From NCBI GenBank assembly GCA_965223305.1, contig CBDCWT010000086.1, positions 62,001 to 126,000 of the forward strand: 64,000 bases of DNA, in the 5' to 3' direction. The stretch comes from CBDCWT01 sp965223305. GTDB lineage: Bacteria > Planctomycetota > Planctomycetia > Pirellulales > Pirellulaceae. Of the stretch, positions 29,460-37,585 are shown piece by piece. Position numbers and translations under genes: made by a program. The notes below the pieces were generated by a model. The model was not told where the DNA came from, did not search any database, and saw only the letters and a program-made list of their open reading frames with translations. Each line of letters opens with the position of its first letter. Within the stretch, counting starts at the first letter, position 1.

Positions 29460-30557
29460 TCAGTCCTCCGCACCGACCTGCGTTGTGGCAGCGTGATAAC
29501 CGGCGTCTTGTGCCACGAGTTCCGGTAGTAGCTTTCGGACCACAACCGCTGGAATGGCATAGGTTGCCACCCGGCTGGAGCGCGCGATGTTGATGCCCAC
29601 GGCGTGACCGTCCAAGTCGACCAGCGGTCCGCCGCAGTCGTGGGGTTTCAGTGGGGTGTCGTGCTGCATGGCGCTGGGGAATCCACGCCGGCGATTGCTC
29701 AATGGCCCGGCTAGGCTCTCCATGATCTCGGCCTGCTCGTCGGAATGCCGCAGCCGCCATTTGTCGCAGAGGATGGCGGTGTCTGACCAGACACTCCCGT
29801 TACGGCGGACCGATATCCTCACCCGATCGCCTGGCTTGTAGCTGCCAATCGTCCGGCTGAGGGTGCGGATGTCGCGAATGGCCTTCTTATTCACGCGTGT
29901 CACGACGTCACCGGCCTCCAGGCCGATTTTTTCGGCCGGACTGCCCTCAATGATTCCGGTGATCCTGGCGCCCTCCGCGGTTTGCTCTAACTCGACGCCC
30001 AGAGCACCGATCGGTGCTTGGATCGCGCGCGCCGTGCTGCTGAGCACGCCGATAGCCTTTGGGTCGGTCTTCAATCCGGCTGAGGCGAGCCAGGCGCCGA
30101 CGGCAGGTTGGGTGGTGCTCCAGACGATTGGCGTTAGGTCATCGGCCTCGATTCGCAACAGCGCCAGATCGTAGTCTCGATTTCCCGCGACGAAGGTTGC
30201 AGGCACCCGACGGCGATCGAGCAGCTCGCATTCGACATGGCCGTGAAGTTCACTGGACTTGGTCAACACGTATCCCGCCGAGTCGACGATCGTTCCCAGT
30301 GCTGTCGGGACGCCGTCGCAGAGGACTCGCGCCGTGCTCAGCCTGGCGGTGCTGACCACGTCCCGGAACGCGGTGCCTACGATTGGGTTGTTGCGCTCGT
30401 AGATCCGCAAGTTTCGACGGCGCCATCCTCGCTCCATCTTGCGCAGGATCTGAGTTGGGACGGTGTCCGCAATCGGTTCATCGGCGCGAAGAGCCGGTGT
30501 TGCCAGCAGCAGTGCTAAGAGGAGGCACCCCAGCCGGCATTTCTTGGGCCATTTCAT
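29460..30557 (-). CDS. Catalytically degenerate HtrA-like protein with a PDZ domain inserted in the protease fold
   Basis: A signal peptide (LGCLLLALLLATPAL) precedes a trypsin-like fold. The position of the catalytic histidine reads VLTKSSEL, so the residue is serine (about 102). The aspartate segment NRDYDLALLRI (about 126-136) is kept. The nucleophile segment reads HDCGGPLVD, with cysteine 308 in place of serine. Between the aspartate and nucleophile segments, at about 184-265, lies a complete PDZ domain (ITGIIEGSPAEKIGLEAGDVV). HtrA proteins normally carry PDZ after the protease. The start overlaps the stop of the upstream, catalytically normal HtrA gene by four bases (ATGA), so the two are translationally coupled. 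It may be a regulator or adaptor; proteolysis is unlikely. Confidence 0.85.
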   Translation of the reverse strand: MKWPKKCRLGCLLLALLLATPALRADEPIADTVPTQILRKMERGWRRRNLRIYERNNPIVGTAFRDVVSTARLSTARVLCDGVPTALGTIVDSAGYVLTKSSELHGHVECELLDRRRVPATFVAGNRDYDLALLRIEADDLTPIVWSTTQPAVGAWLASAGLKTDPKAIGVLSSTARAIQAPIGALGVELEQTAEGARITGIIEGSPAEKIGLEAGDVVTRVNKKAIRDIRTLSRTIGSYKPGDRVRISVRRNGSVWSDTAILCDKWRLRHSDEQAEIMESLAGPLSNRRRGFPSAMQHDTPLKPHDCGGPLVDLDGHAVGINIARSSRVATYAIPAVVVRKLLPELVAQDAGYHAATTQVGAED

Positions 30558-31579
30558 CGTACTATCCGTTCTCCGACTGTCAGTTCTATTCTGATCGGTT
30601 GTTCTCCACGGAGGATGTCGACGACGACTCGTGCCCCGGGCTGCTGTTTTTGTACAAGTTCAATCAGCGACTCGAAATCGGTGACGGTCTGTTGGGCGAA
30701 CCGGATAATGATATCGCCTCGCCGAATGCCCGCTTTGCGTGCAGGCGTATCTTGCATGACGCGGTCGACTAACGCGATGGTGTCTTGGTTCCTTCCTTGA
30801 ACTCCAATGTACGGCTCACGTCTGCGGGGGAGACTTGGCGGAGCATGTTGGCCGGCGAGTTGCTCCCAGACGTTGCTTTGCCGATAGGCGGTGACGGGCA
30901 CGTGCAGGTTCAGCGTCAAGTCCTCACCGATGCGGCTATGAATGCCAACCACCCGACCGTGGAGATCGAACAAGGGTCCGCCCGAGTCCCCGCCGCGCAA
31001 GCAGCAATCCGTGCGAATCGCGTCATGCGTCTTGCTCAGCACTCGGCCCAGTCGGAGCACAGGATTCCGTCCGCTTTCGAATCCCCCGGGGTGGCCAGTC
31101 GCCAGGCACCACTGGCCCGATGCCAAAGCCTCCGAATTGCCCATTTCGGCGAATGGCAGCTGGAGGGTATCGTCCGTCAATTGGATCAGACCGGCGTCGA
31201 GGTCGGGGAAAACTTCGAGGGTCCTACCTTCGACGCTCCGGCCGTCGTGGAGTCGAATCTCGGCACGGCGGTTGGGGGCGCCGGCGACGTGAGCGGCGGT
31301 TAGTACATGGCCTGCGGCGTTGATGATGACGCCGCTGCCGTGTGCTTGGCCCACCCGAATCGCCACCGTAGCCGGTGCGACCTGGCGGTTGACCGCCTGC
31401 ATGCGAGCTTGCATGGCGCGCAGCTCGGCGACGTTGTCCGGTGCATCGCCCCGCAGGATGGCGGTCAGTCTCTGCCGTTGGGAGCCGGATTCTCGTGCCG
31501 GCTCGCGGGCAGCGGCCGCGACGGGCACGCAGCAGACGGCCAGCAGGAGGCAACAGAGCCTTCGTCGATGCGATACCAT
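30554..31579 (-). CDS. HtrA/DegP-type serine protease with PDZ domain
   Basis: A secreted protease of 341 residues. A signal peptide (RLCCLLLAVCCVPVAAAA) is followed by a trypsin-like domain with all three catalytic residues: His97 in VLTAAHVAG, Asp128 in FPDLDAGLIQL and Ser199 in GGDSGGPLFD. One PDZ domain follows at about 255-335 (VMQDTPARKAGIRRGDIII). It probably acts in periplasmic protein quality control. The downstream gene is a related but catalytically altered protein that overlaps by four bases, suggesting the two products function together. Confidence 0.9.
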   Translation of the reverse strand: MVSHRRRLCCLLLAVCCVPVAAAAREPARESGSQRQRLTAILRGDAPDNVAELRAMQARMQAVNRQVAPATVAIRVGQAHGSGVIINAAGHVLTAAHVAGAPNRRAEIRLHDGRSVEGRTLEVFPDLDAGLIQLTDDTLQLPFAEMGNSEALASGQWCLATGHPGGFESGRNPVLRLGRVLSKTHDAIRTDCCLRGGDSGGPLFDLHGRVVGIHSRIGEDLTLNLHVPVTAYRQSNVWEQLAGQHAPPSLPRRREPYIGVQGRNQDTIALVDRVMQDTPARKAGIRRGDIIIRFAQQTVTDFESLIELVQKQQPGARVVVDILRGEQPIRIELTVGERIVR

Positions 31580-31725
31580 GGAGGGTCCTCAACTTTGCTA
31601 CCGTGGGCGACCCTCCCTGGCCAAAGCTAAATGAATGATACTGTATCGGCAGACATTTTTCCCGCACTTTGTGAGGCTGCCAGGAGTTCGCCGGGACTAT
31701 TTAACACTCGTGTGGGTCGTGAGAT

Positions 31726-32583
31726 ATGGCGAAACTCGTCTTCGGTTGCGGATATCTTGGTTTCCGAGTCGCTCGCCGTTGGCTAGCCGGCGGGGTCCAG
31801 CCGGTCGCAGCGGTAACGCGCAGCGCGTCACGGGCCGACCAGCTTTCGGAGGCGGGGCTTCAGGCGATCGTGGCAGACATCAGCAACCCGGTTGAGTTAA
31901 CAGAGCTTAGCGAAATCGAAACCGTTTTGTTTGCGGTCGGTTTTGATCGTTCGTCCGGTCAGACGATTCATGACGTCTATGCGGGAGGCTTGCAGAACGT
32001 GTTGCGGAGCCTACCGAAGTCCATCGGCCGGTTCATCTATATTAGCTCGACCGGCGTCTACGGGCAGACTGGGGGCCAGTGGGTGGATGAAGAATCACCT
32101 TGTCGGCCGCAGAGGGCAGGGGGGCAGGCCTGTCTCGCAGCCGAGAGTGTACTTGCTGAACACCGCCTGGGCTCTCGGTCGATTGTGCTGCGGCTGGCGG
32201 GCCTTTACGGTCCTGGGCGTATTCCTAGGGGCGATACCGTCGCGGCGGGGCAGCCACTGGAGGCAGATCCCGACCGCGTGCTCAACCTGATCCATGTTGA
32301 CGACGCTGTGGAGGCGGTGTTGGCGGCCGAACGCGCCGTCTCCCCGTCGCGCTGCTACTTGGTCTCCGACGGGCACCCGGTTCTCCGCAGGCAGTTCTAT
32401 GCGCACTGGGCGGAGCTGATCGGCGCGCCAACGCCACGTTTCATCCAGCCCGACCCGGGCGAGGCGAGCCGGGACCGCGGCGACAAGCGTGTTGCGAACG
32501 GCAGAATGCTCGAGGAACTAGGAGTCCGGCTTCAGTTTCCGGACTATCGGCAGGGGCTTTCCGCTATCTTTGGTGCATCGTGA
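31726..32583 (+). CDS. NAD(P)-dependent epimerase-like protein (YeeZ-type SDR)
   Basis: An extended SDR protein of 285 residues. The Rossmann motif is at the very start (LVFGCGYLGFRVARRW, in place of the usual GxxGxxG), followed by FIYISSTGVYG with the active-site serine and tyrosine region near 107-115 and VLRLAGLYGPGR near 160. The late motif LNLIHVDDAVEAVL is typical of sugar epimerases and YeeZ proteins. The substrate is unknown. It is divergent from the HtrA pair with a 146-bp gap between the starts. Confidence 0.82.
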   Translation: MAKLVFGCGYLGFRVARRWLAGGVQPVAAVTRSASRADQLSEAGLQAIVADISNPVELTELSEIETVLFAVGFDRSSGQTIHDVYAGGLQNVLRSLPKSIGRFIYISSTGVYGQTGGQWVDEESPCRPQRAGGQACLAAESVLAEHRLGSRSIVLRLAGLYGPGRIPRGDTVAAGQPLEADPDRVLNLIHVDDAVEAVLAAERAVSPSRCYLVSDGHPVLRRQFYAHWAELIGAPTPRFIQPDPGEASRDRGDKRVANGRMLEELGVRLQFPDYRQGLSAIFGAS

Positions 32584-32863
32584 TCCGTGCCTATTTCAGC
32601 CCGTCGATGTGTGGGGTCCTTCCTGCCCGTGGCCGGCCCACGGTGCCACGAAACGCGAGCCGCAGGCCCCAGCGCACGGAAGACCGCGATCCGCTAAAGT
32701 GTTACAGAACCAAATCAACGAGTTTGATTTGGGACAGCGAATCAGCTGGAATGCGTTAGCATCCGGTTCTGTAGGAACCGTGGGATAACCGCGGCTGATG
32801 TCCTAGAACTACGCTCAGTGATGCAATCGCCAAAATCGGGCGTCAAGCAAGAGGACCCTTGGG
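32584..32863. other. Intergenic region with a diverged copy of the ATGCGTTAGCATCCGG repeat
   Basis: About 280 bp. A segment at about 32740-32805 contains AATGCGTTAGCATCCGG and a CCGTGGGATAACCGCGG-like part, and resembles pieces of the 150-bp and 304-bp units. Nothing else was recognised. Confidence 0.5.
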
Positions 32864-33649
32864 ATGCTGGAGCGGAAAAACGTCTTTCCGAACGTCATCG
32901 AAATCAACCATCAAGCCGGCCATCTGATCGGTTGCAATGTCTATCTGGTCCACGACCAGAACGAGTGGCTATTGATCGATATTGGCTACGAGGACACGGT
33001 TGAGGAGATTATCGATCTGATCCGTGAGCTCGATTTTCCCCTATCCAAGTGCCGGGCGTTAATCGCCACCCACGCAGATGTCGACCATGTCCAGGGCCTG
33101 GCGAAGGCCAAACAGATTCTTCGGGCCCCGGTCGCCGCGCACCGTCTGGCAGCGGATCCGCTGGAGAAAGGCGATCCGATCAGGACGTTTGCTGAGATAG
33201 AAGCTCAGAACATACACCTCGCGATGCCACCTGTGGCGATCGATCGGCATATCGATGAAGGCGACACCGTGAAAGTCGGAAGCGTCGAGTTGAGTGTTTG
33301 GTTGACGCCCGGCCACACCGACAGTCAGCTGGCATTTCGCATGCGCAACCTGTTGTTCAGCGGTGACAATATTTATCGCGACGGTTGTGTCGGCGCCATC
33401 GACGCCCATCACGGAAGCGATCTGCAGGCCTACGTCGGCTCGCTAGGACGGATCCGTGACTGTGATGCAGAATGGTTGCTGCCCAGTCACGGGCCGATCT
33501 TCCGGAAAGACGATCGGTTGCTAGACCAGTCGATCGGCCGGCTTGAAGGTTACCTGCACATGGCAGACTTTGGCACATGCGCCATCGACTGGCCATTGAT
33601 GGACGAGTTCGAGCGCGAGCTGGCCGACGGCCGGCTGCCAGATGCCTAG
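32864..33649 (+). CDS. MBL-fold metallohydrolase with an altered metal motif
   Basis: A 261-residue metallo-beta-lactamase-fold protein. The usual HxHxDH motif reads ATHADVDHVQG near residue 68, so the second histidine is aspartate; the last Asp-His pair is kept. Other ligands are present: TPGHTDSQ, LLFSGDNIY and LPSHGPIF. The fold suggests a thioester, lactone or glyoxalase-like hydrolase, but the altered site prevents a closer call. The gene stands alone between an SDR gene and a small secreted protein gene. Confidence 0.82.
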   Translation: MLERKNVFPNVIEINHQAGHLIGCNVYLVHDQNEWLLIDIGYEDTVEEIIDLIRELDFPLSKCRALIATHADVDHVQGLAKAKQILRAPVAAHRLAADPLEKGDPIRTFAEIEAQNIHLAMPPVAIDRHIDEGDTVKVGSVELSVWLTPGHTDSQLAFRMRNLLFSGDNIYRDGCVGAIDAHHGSDLQAYVGSLGRIRDCDAEWLLPSHGPIFRKDDRLLDQSIGRLEGYLHMADFGTCAIDWPLMDEFERELADGRLPDA

Positions 33650-33858
33650 CCCGAATTATTCATGAGCGATCTGCTGCGAGGTCGTAAGTCCATCCGCATC
33701 GCGATCTTCTGCTGGCGCGGCTATCCCGGGTTGTACCGGTTTTAGCGAATATTCCCTCAATCGGCCGCTTGTTCCTCGCCGATGGGTACTCAGGGAGCTG
33801 CTGGTCAATCCGCGCAGCTCCCGTGATTTCCCGCAAAAACACAAGGGGGGATGCCACG

Positions 33859-34185
33859 ATGCGGCGCTCAATTTGGACGCTCTTGGCTGCAACGGTTGTC
33901 TTGGCCGGATTCTCGCTGCGGCAAGCCGAAGCTGATCAGCAAGCTTTTGGACGAGTTTGGGGGCACACCTACCGTGCGACGGACTGGGAGCGGTTTTATC
34001 ACTATCCGTACGTGTTTTACCCACAAAACTATCGCGGAAACGAGTACTACCGCAGCGCCGAGAGCCTCTACTACCGCTACCCGCCTGAGATGCGGGTCCC
34101 GGTCTACAACAAGCAGTGGCACAACTACTATCCAGAAGGCCGCCGCTACCACTGGGGCCACCATTTCCAGCTGGATGTCTTTTAG
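33859..34185 (+). CDS. Small secreted Tyr-rich protein of unknown function
   Basis: A 108-residue protein with a signal peptide (SIWTLLAATVVLAGFSL) and a mature part rich in Tyr, Arg, His and Trp. Repeated aromatic runs are FYHYPYVFYPQNY, ESLYYRYPPEMRVPVY and HWGHHFQLDVF. I recall similar short proteins being common in Pirellulaceae, some annotated as calmodulin-binding without clear support. ATG 33859 follows AAGGGGGG at a suitable distance. No function can be assigned. Confidence 0.78.
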   Translation: MRRSIWTLLAATVVLAGFSLRQAEADQQAFGRVWGHTYRATDWERFYHYPYVFYPQNYRGNEYYRSAESLYYRYPPEMRVPVYNKQWHNYYPEGRRYHWGHHFQLDVF

Positions 34186-34191
34186 CGCAAG

Positions 34192-35385
34192 CTACCCCCG
34201 GTACTGTTTGGCGAATTGATAGTAGATTTCTGTGGCTTTCTGCAGCTGTTCGACCGAAATCCACTCGTCGCACGTGTGGGCTTGGTCGATCGATCCGGGC
34301 CCAAAAACGACGGTTGCTGCGCCGATCGAGTCGAACGCCGGCGCGTCCGTGCCGTAGGGAACTCCGGTTTGCTCTGCGGCCGCCCCGTGGCGGCGCGCGA
34401 CGTTGGCCAGCTCGGTGGCGAACGGCCCGTTGTTGGCATCGCTGAGACCGTGGGTGATGAGATACGGTTCCTCGTGCTCCAGCTCACCGTCGGTGACAGC
34501 GGCCGCGATGTAGTCGACGACATGCTGCCGGGCTTGCTGGGGGTCTTCACCGGGAAGCACACGCCTGTCGATCTCGATTGTGCACAGGTCCGGGACTGTG
34601 TTGACACTGATTCCGCCGGAAACCGTACCAACGCTCAGTGTCGGTTGCCCGACCAGTGGATGACTTCCCAGGGTTGGTACGACCTCGACGGCGTACTGTT
34701 CCAGAGCATGAAGCACCCTGGCCATGCGGTAGATCGCGTTGTCTCCCAGTTGTGGCAGCGAACTATGCGAGGCTTTTCCACGGGTGTGACACTTCCAGCG
34801 CGCCACGCCCTTATGGGCGACCACAACGTTCAGGTCAGTGGGCTCGGCGACAATCACGGCGTCCGGAACGCGGGGCACGAGCGACGAGCTGCCGGTGGTC
34901 CACGAATTTGCCAAAGAGGACGCGCCGGAAAAACCGTGTTCCTCGTTCACCGAGCAGGCGATGACGACCGTCGGCGTGTCAGCGTCCCGCTCCTCTGCAA
35001 GCCTTGAGAGGGCGGTCAGCATGCAGGCCATTCCCCCCTTGATGTCACAAGCGCCTCGGCCAAAAACGCGGTTCTCGCGAACTTCGGGAGACCAGGGGGG
35101 AATCGTCATCCCGTCAACCGGGACCGTATCCTGATGCGCTTCGAAGACCAACAAGCCACCACCTTCTCGCGGATCGCGAGAACCGTCTAGGCGAGCGACG
35201 ATGTTGGAACGTTGAGGTTCGACCTGCTGACGTTCGCACGGCAGACCAAGTTGACCGAACAGCTTCTCCAGATGGTCCGTCAACGCCTGCTCTAAGAACT
35301 CGCTGCCGCTGACTTGCCGGCCCATCGGATTCACGCTGGGGATGCTCACCAAGGTGCACAGCGTCTCGACCAAATCAAGTGGCAT
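34192..35385 (-). CDS. M20 family metallopeptidase (ArgE/DapE-like)
   Basis: A zinc-dependent deacylase or peptidase of 397 residues. The metal-site motifs are FEAHQDTVPVDGM (His and Asp ligands), GRGACDIKGGMAC (bridging Asp), SVNEEHGFSG (catalytic Glu and ligand) and the final DQAHTCDEWI. The dimerisation insert SHSSLPQLGDNAIYRM is present. Substrates of this group include N-acetylornithine and succinyl-diaminopimelate. Position next to no arginine or lysine gene leaves the substrate open. It is convergent with the Tyr-rich gene, only 6 bp apart. Confidence 0.87.
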   Translation of the reverse strand: MPLDLVETLCTLVSIPSVNPMGRQVSGSEFLEQALTDHLEKLFGQLGLPCERQQVEPQRSNIVARLDGSRDPREGGGLLVFEAHQDTVPVDGMTIPPWSPEVRENRVFGRGACDIKGGMACMLTALSRLAEERDADTPTVVIACSVNEEHGFSGASSLANSWTTGSSSLVPRVPDAVIVAEPTDLNVVVAHKGVARWKCHTRGKASHSSLPQLGDNAIYRMARVLHALEQYAVEVVPTLGSHPLVGQPTLSVGTVSGGISVNTVPDLCTIEIDRRVLPGEDPQQARQHVVDYIAAAVTDGELEHEEPYLITHGLSDANNGPFATELANVARRHGAAAEQTGVPYGTDAPAFDSIGAATVVFGPGSIDQAHTCDEWISVEQLQKATEIYYQFAKQYRG

Positions 35386-35783
35386 GAAATCCCCCCCCTA
35401 GGCGGTTGATCCGCAGCGACCGGCCCGACGTCGGCCAGGCGTACGCGAGCCCCAAAAGCCGACAGTCGATGAGTACGAACGACAGCCATTCTAGCAGGGT
35501 TTTTCGCGCGCTGGCGCATTCCCCACATGAGGTCCCATTGAAGCAATACGCCTGCGGAAGAATTGCTCGCCTTCCTTGCCACGAACGTACTTACAACCTC
35601 TCGCGACGATCTTCACGAATAATCCGGGTTAAGGGGTTCCGACAGCGGATAGGCGACCCGACCGAGTCGGCTCGGTCGACGGGCGGGACGCTAGCATGCC
35701 GCTCGGGCGGTCTAGTTAGCCGATGGGCTAAGAATTTTGCCATGGTTCTTGCTTTTTCGAGATTACAAGGCAGAATAGACGGC
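35386..35783. other. Intergenic region without a supportable gene
   Basis: First part of a 642-bp gap between the M20 gene and nuoA. Frames here lack ribosome binding sites and family features. The stretch GACCCGACCGAGTCGGCTCGGTCG near 35655 could fold, but nothing else was recognised. Confidence 0.5.
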
Positions 35784-35861
35784 AGGAATCCAAGGGCTTC
35801 GGCCCGAACGATTCTCAGCCCTTCGTAAGTCCCTGCCCCACTTACGGAGGGCGTTTTTTTT
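35784..35861 (+). ncRNA. Candidate small RNA or terminated leader upstream of nuo
   Basis: A possible promoter (TTGCTT at 35749-35754, 17-bp spacer, AGAATA at 35772-35777) is followed by two stems. The first, at 35794-35805, is GGGC-TTCG-GCCC, a classic stable tetraloop hairpin. The second, at 35819-35851, is a 12-bp stem with one G-T pair followed by eight T residues. The product would be about 80 nt. No known RNA family was recognised. Confidence 0.4.
35819..35861 (+). terminator. Intrinsic terminator
   Basis: The arms CCCTTCGTAAGT (35819-35830) and ACTTACGGAGGG (35840-35851) pair with one wobble, and eight T residues follow at 35854-35861. No upstream protein-coding gene on this strand explains it, hence the small-RNA suggestion. 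Confidence 0.75.
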
Positions 35862-35968
35862 GCGCGACCGTCCTTGGCCCAACCGTCTGCTCCCGCTTGA
35901 CCGCCAGCCAGACCAGCGAGTAGGATGCCGACGGACTCGGCGGAGCCGAGTTTTCTTTTTCGATCTGC

Positions 35969-35986
35969 TTGTGACATTATTCACAA
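35969..35986. promoter_or_regulatory. CRP/FNR-type palindromic operator candidate before nuoA
   Basis: TTGTGA-CATTAT-TCACAA is a perfect inverted repeat whose core, TGTGA-N6-TCACA, equals the consensus of CRP-family regulators. It is centred about 50 bp upstream of the nuoA start, a usual distance for an activator site overlapping -35. Confidence 0.5.
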
Positions 35987-36027
35987 AGTCTGTCGATCGC
36001 GGTTAAGTTGTTGATAAACGGCATCTT

Positions 36028-36426
36028 ATGGATACCTTTCTGCTGCCAGTACTGTTGATTGTCGCCGCCAGCACGTTGTTGGCTGGGGGGCTGCTGGTTG
36101 CCGGCTCGCTGGTCGGTCCTCAGCGGGACGGGCCGGTCAAGAGGATGCCGTATGAGAGCGGGATGGACCCGATCCACGACGCGCGGCGCCGGTTCGACGT
36201 CCGATTCCACCTGGTGGCGATCGCGTTTCTGGTCTTCGACGTGGAGATCCTCTTTCTTTATCCGTGGGCCGTGGCCCAGCGGAATGCCGACGGCTTGCCC
36301 CGGATTGCTGAAATCGAGCCAGCATTTTCTCCCCTCGTCACGTTTTTTGAGGTGATGGTTTTCATCGCCTTGTTGACGGTCGGGTTCGCCTATGCGTGGC
36401 GGAAAGGAGTCTTCCAGTGGCGATAG
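36028..36426 (+). CDS. nuoA: NADH-quinone oxidoreductase subunit A
   Basis: The first gene of a complete 14-gene complex I operon. NuoA is a small membrane subunit with three helices: LLPVLLIVAASTLLAGGLLV, HLVAIAFLVFDVEILFLYPW and FFEVMVFIALLTVGFAYAW. The conserved loop PYESGMDPIHDARRRFDVRF sits between helices 1 and 2 and helps form the quinone-site region. At 132 residues the length is normal. The stop overlaps the start of nuoB by 10 bases. Confidence 0.95.
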   Translation: MDTFLLPVLLIVAASTLLAGGLLVAGSLVGPQRDGPVKRMPYESGMDPIHDARRRFDVRFHLVAIAFLVFDVEILFLYPWAVAQRNADGLPRIAEIEPAFSPLVTFFEVMVFIALLTVGFAYAWRKGVFQWR

Positions 36427-36956
36427 AGCTGCCCGAGAACGTGGTCGTGAGCAAGTTAGACGAGTTAGCCAGCTGGTGCCGCAAGAACAGCTTGTGGCCG
36501 ATGCCTTTCGCAACTGCATGTTGTGGCATCGAGTTGATGGCGACCGGCGCCAGCCGCCACGATTTGGCTCGTTTTGGCGCCGAGGTTTTTCGCTTTAGTC
36601 CCCGGCAATGCGATTTGATGATTGTTGCTGGGCGTGTGGTGATGAAGATGCTGCCTGTGTTGCAGCGTATCTGGCAGCAGATGCATGAGCCCAAGTGGTG
36701 TATATCGATGGGAGCCTGCGCTTCGACAGGGGGCGTTTTTGACACCTACTGCGTGGTGCAGGGAATCGACCGCTTCCTGCCGGTCGACATGTATGTGCCG
36801 GGCTGCCCACCGAGGCCTGAACAGTTGATCCAGGCGATTATTGACCTGCAGGACAAGATTCAGCGCGAAGGCACGGTGGACGGTGCGGAGTTCGGGACGG
36901 TGCTCCGTCAGCAGCGAAAGCGTGCTTTGGTAGAGCTGCCCATTATCAGTCCTTAA
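36417..36956 (+). CDS. nuoB: NADH-quinone oxidoreductase subunit B
   Basis: NuoB carries cluster N2, the last iron-sulfur cluster before quinone. The ligands are visible as the vicinal pair ATACCGIEL near residue 37, then MGACASTGG and VPGCPPRPEQ. The GTG at 36417 is chosen because an AGGAG lies seven bases before it and it overlaps the nuoA end; a GTG seven codons earlier is less well placed. About 179 residues. Confidence 0.95.
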   Translation: MAIELPENVVVSKLDELASWCRKNSLWPMPFATACCGIELMATGASRHDLARFGAEVFRFSPRQCDLMIVAGRVVMKMLPVLQRIWQQMHEPKWCISMGACASTGGVFDTYCVVQGIDRFLPVDMYVPGCPPRPEQLIQAIIDLQDKIQREGTVDGAEFGTVLRQQRKRALVELPIISP

Positions 36957-36992
36957 AGGGTGCGGCGGATTCCCGAGGCGTCGGTGACTTAC

Positions 36993-37481
36993 ATGAATGT
37001 CAGCGCAGAACTCAAGGCTCGTTTTGGCGACGTCGAGCAGAGCGAGTTTCGAGGCCAGCAGCGGGTGACGGCTCCGCGGGATCAGCTCTACGACGTTTTG
37101 CAGTTCCTGCGGGATGCAGGAGGTTTTGATTTGCTTGTCGACATCACCTGCGTCGACTATTTGCATTACCGCGACGCGACTGATCGATTCGGTTTGGTCT
37201 ACCTGGTGGCCAACACTGCCACCAACGAGCGGTTGACGGTGCGGGTGATGTTGAACGAGCCGGATCTCGAAGTGGCATCGGCCACGTCGCTTTGGCAGGG
37301 CGCCAACTGGATGGAGCGTGAAGTCTGGGACATGTTTGGGATCCGCTTCGCGGGCCACCCGGACCTACGTCGCATTTTGATGCCAGAGGAGTTCACGGCT
37401 CATCCGTTGCGGAAAGACTATCCGCTGCAGGGTCGCGGCGAGCGGCACAACTTTCCTGTGCTTTCGCGAGGAGAGGCTTAG
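36993..37481 (+). CDS. nuoC: NADH-quinone oxidoreductase subunit C
   Basis: NuoC is the 30-kDa hydrophilic subunit of the connecting arm. The family signature is WMEREVWDMFGIRFAGHPDLRRIL, shortened here to its core REVWDMFGI, followed by HPLRKDYPLQGRGER. It is a separate gene, not fused to nuoD. ATG 36993 matches the usual N-terminus (LKARFGD); GTG at 36960 would add 11 residues. Confidence 0.93.
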   Translation: MNVSAELKARFGDVEQSEFRGQQRVTAPRDQLYDVLQFLRDAGGFDLLVDITCVDYLHYRDATDRFGLVYLVANTATNERLTVRVMLNEPDLEVASATSLWQGANWMEREVWDMFGIRFAGHPDLRRILMPEEFTAHPLRKDYPLQGRGERHNFPVLSRGEA

Positions 37482-37585
37482 CCGATCGCAGGCAAGCTGG
37501 GAAGGGATTCAACCGAGATGCCATTGACGACTGCCGACGTCCAACCCACCCTTTCCTCCTCCAGCGCAGCGCAGAACGTGAGTAT

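Noticed and set aside
35591..35977. Minus-strand frame of 128 codons upstream of nuo
   Set aside because: It has no recognisable domain, crosses the terminator and small-RNA candidate in antisense, and shows no clear ribosome binding site.
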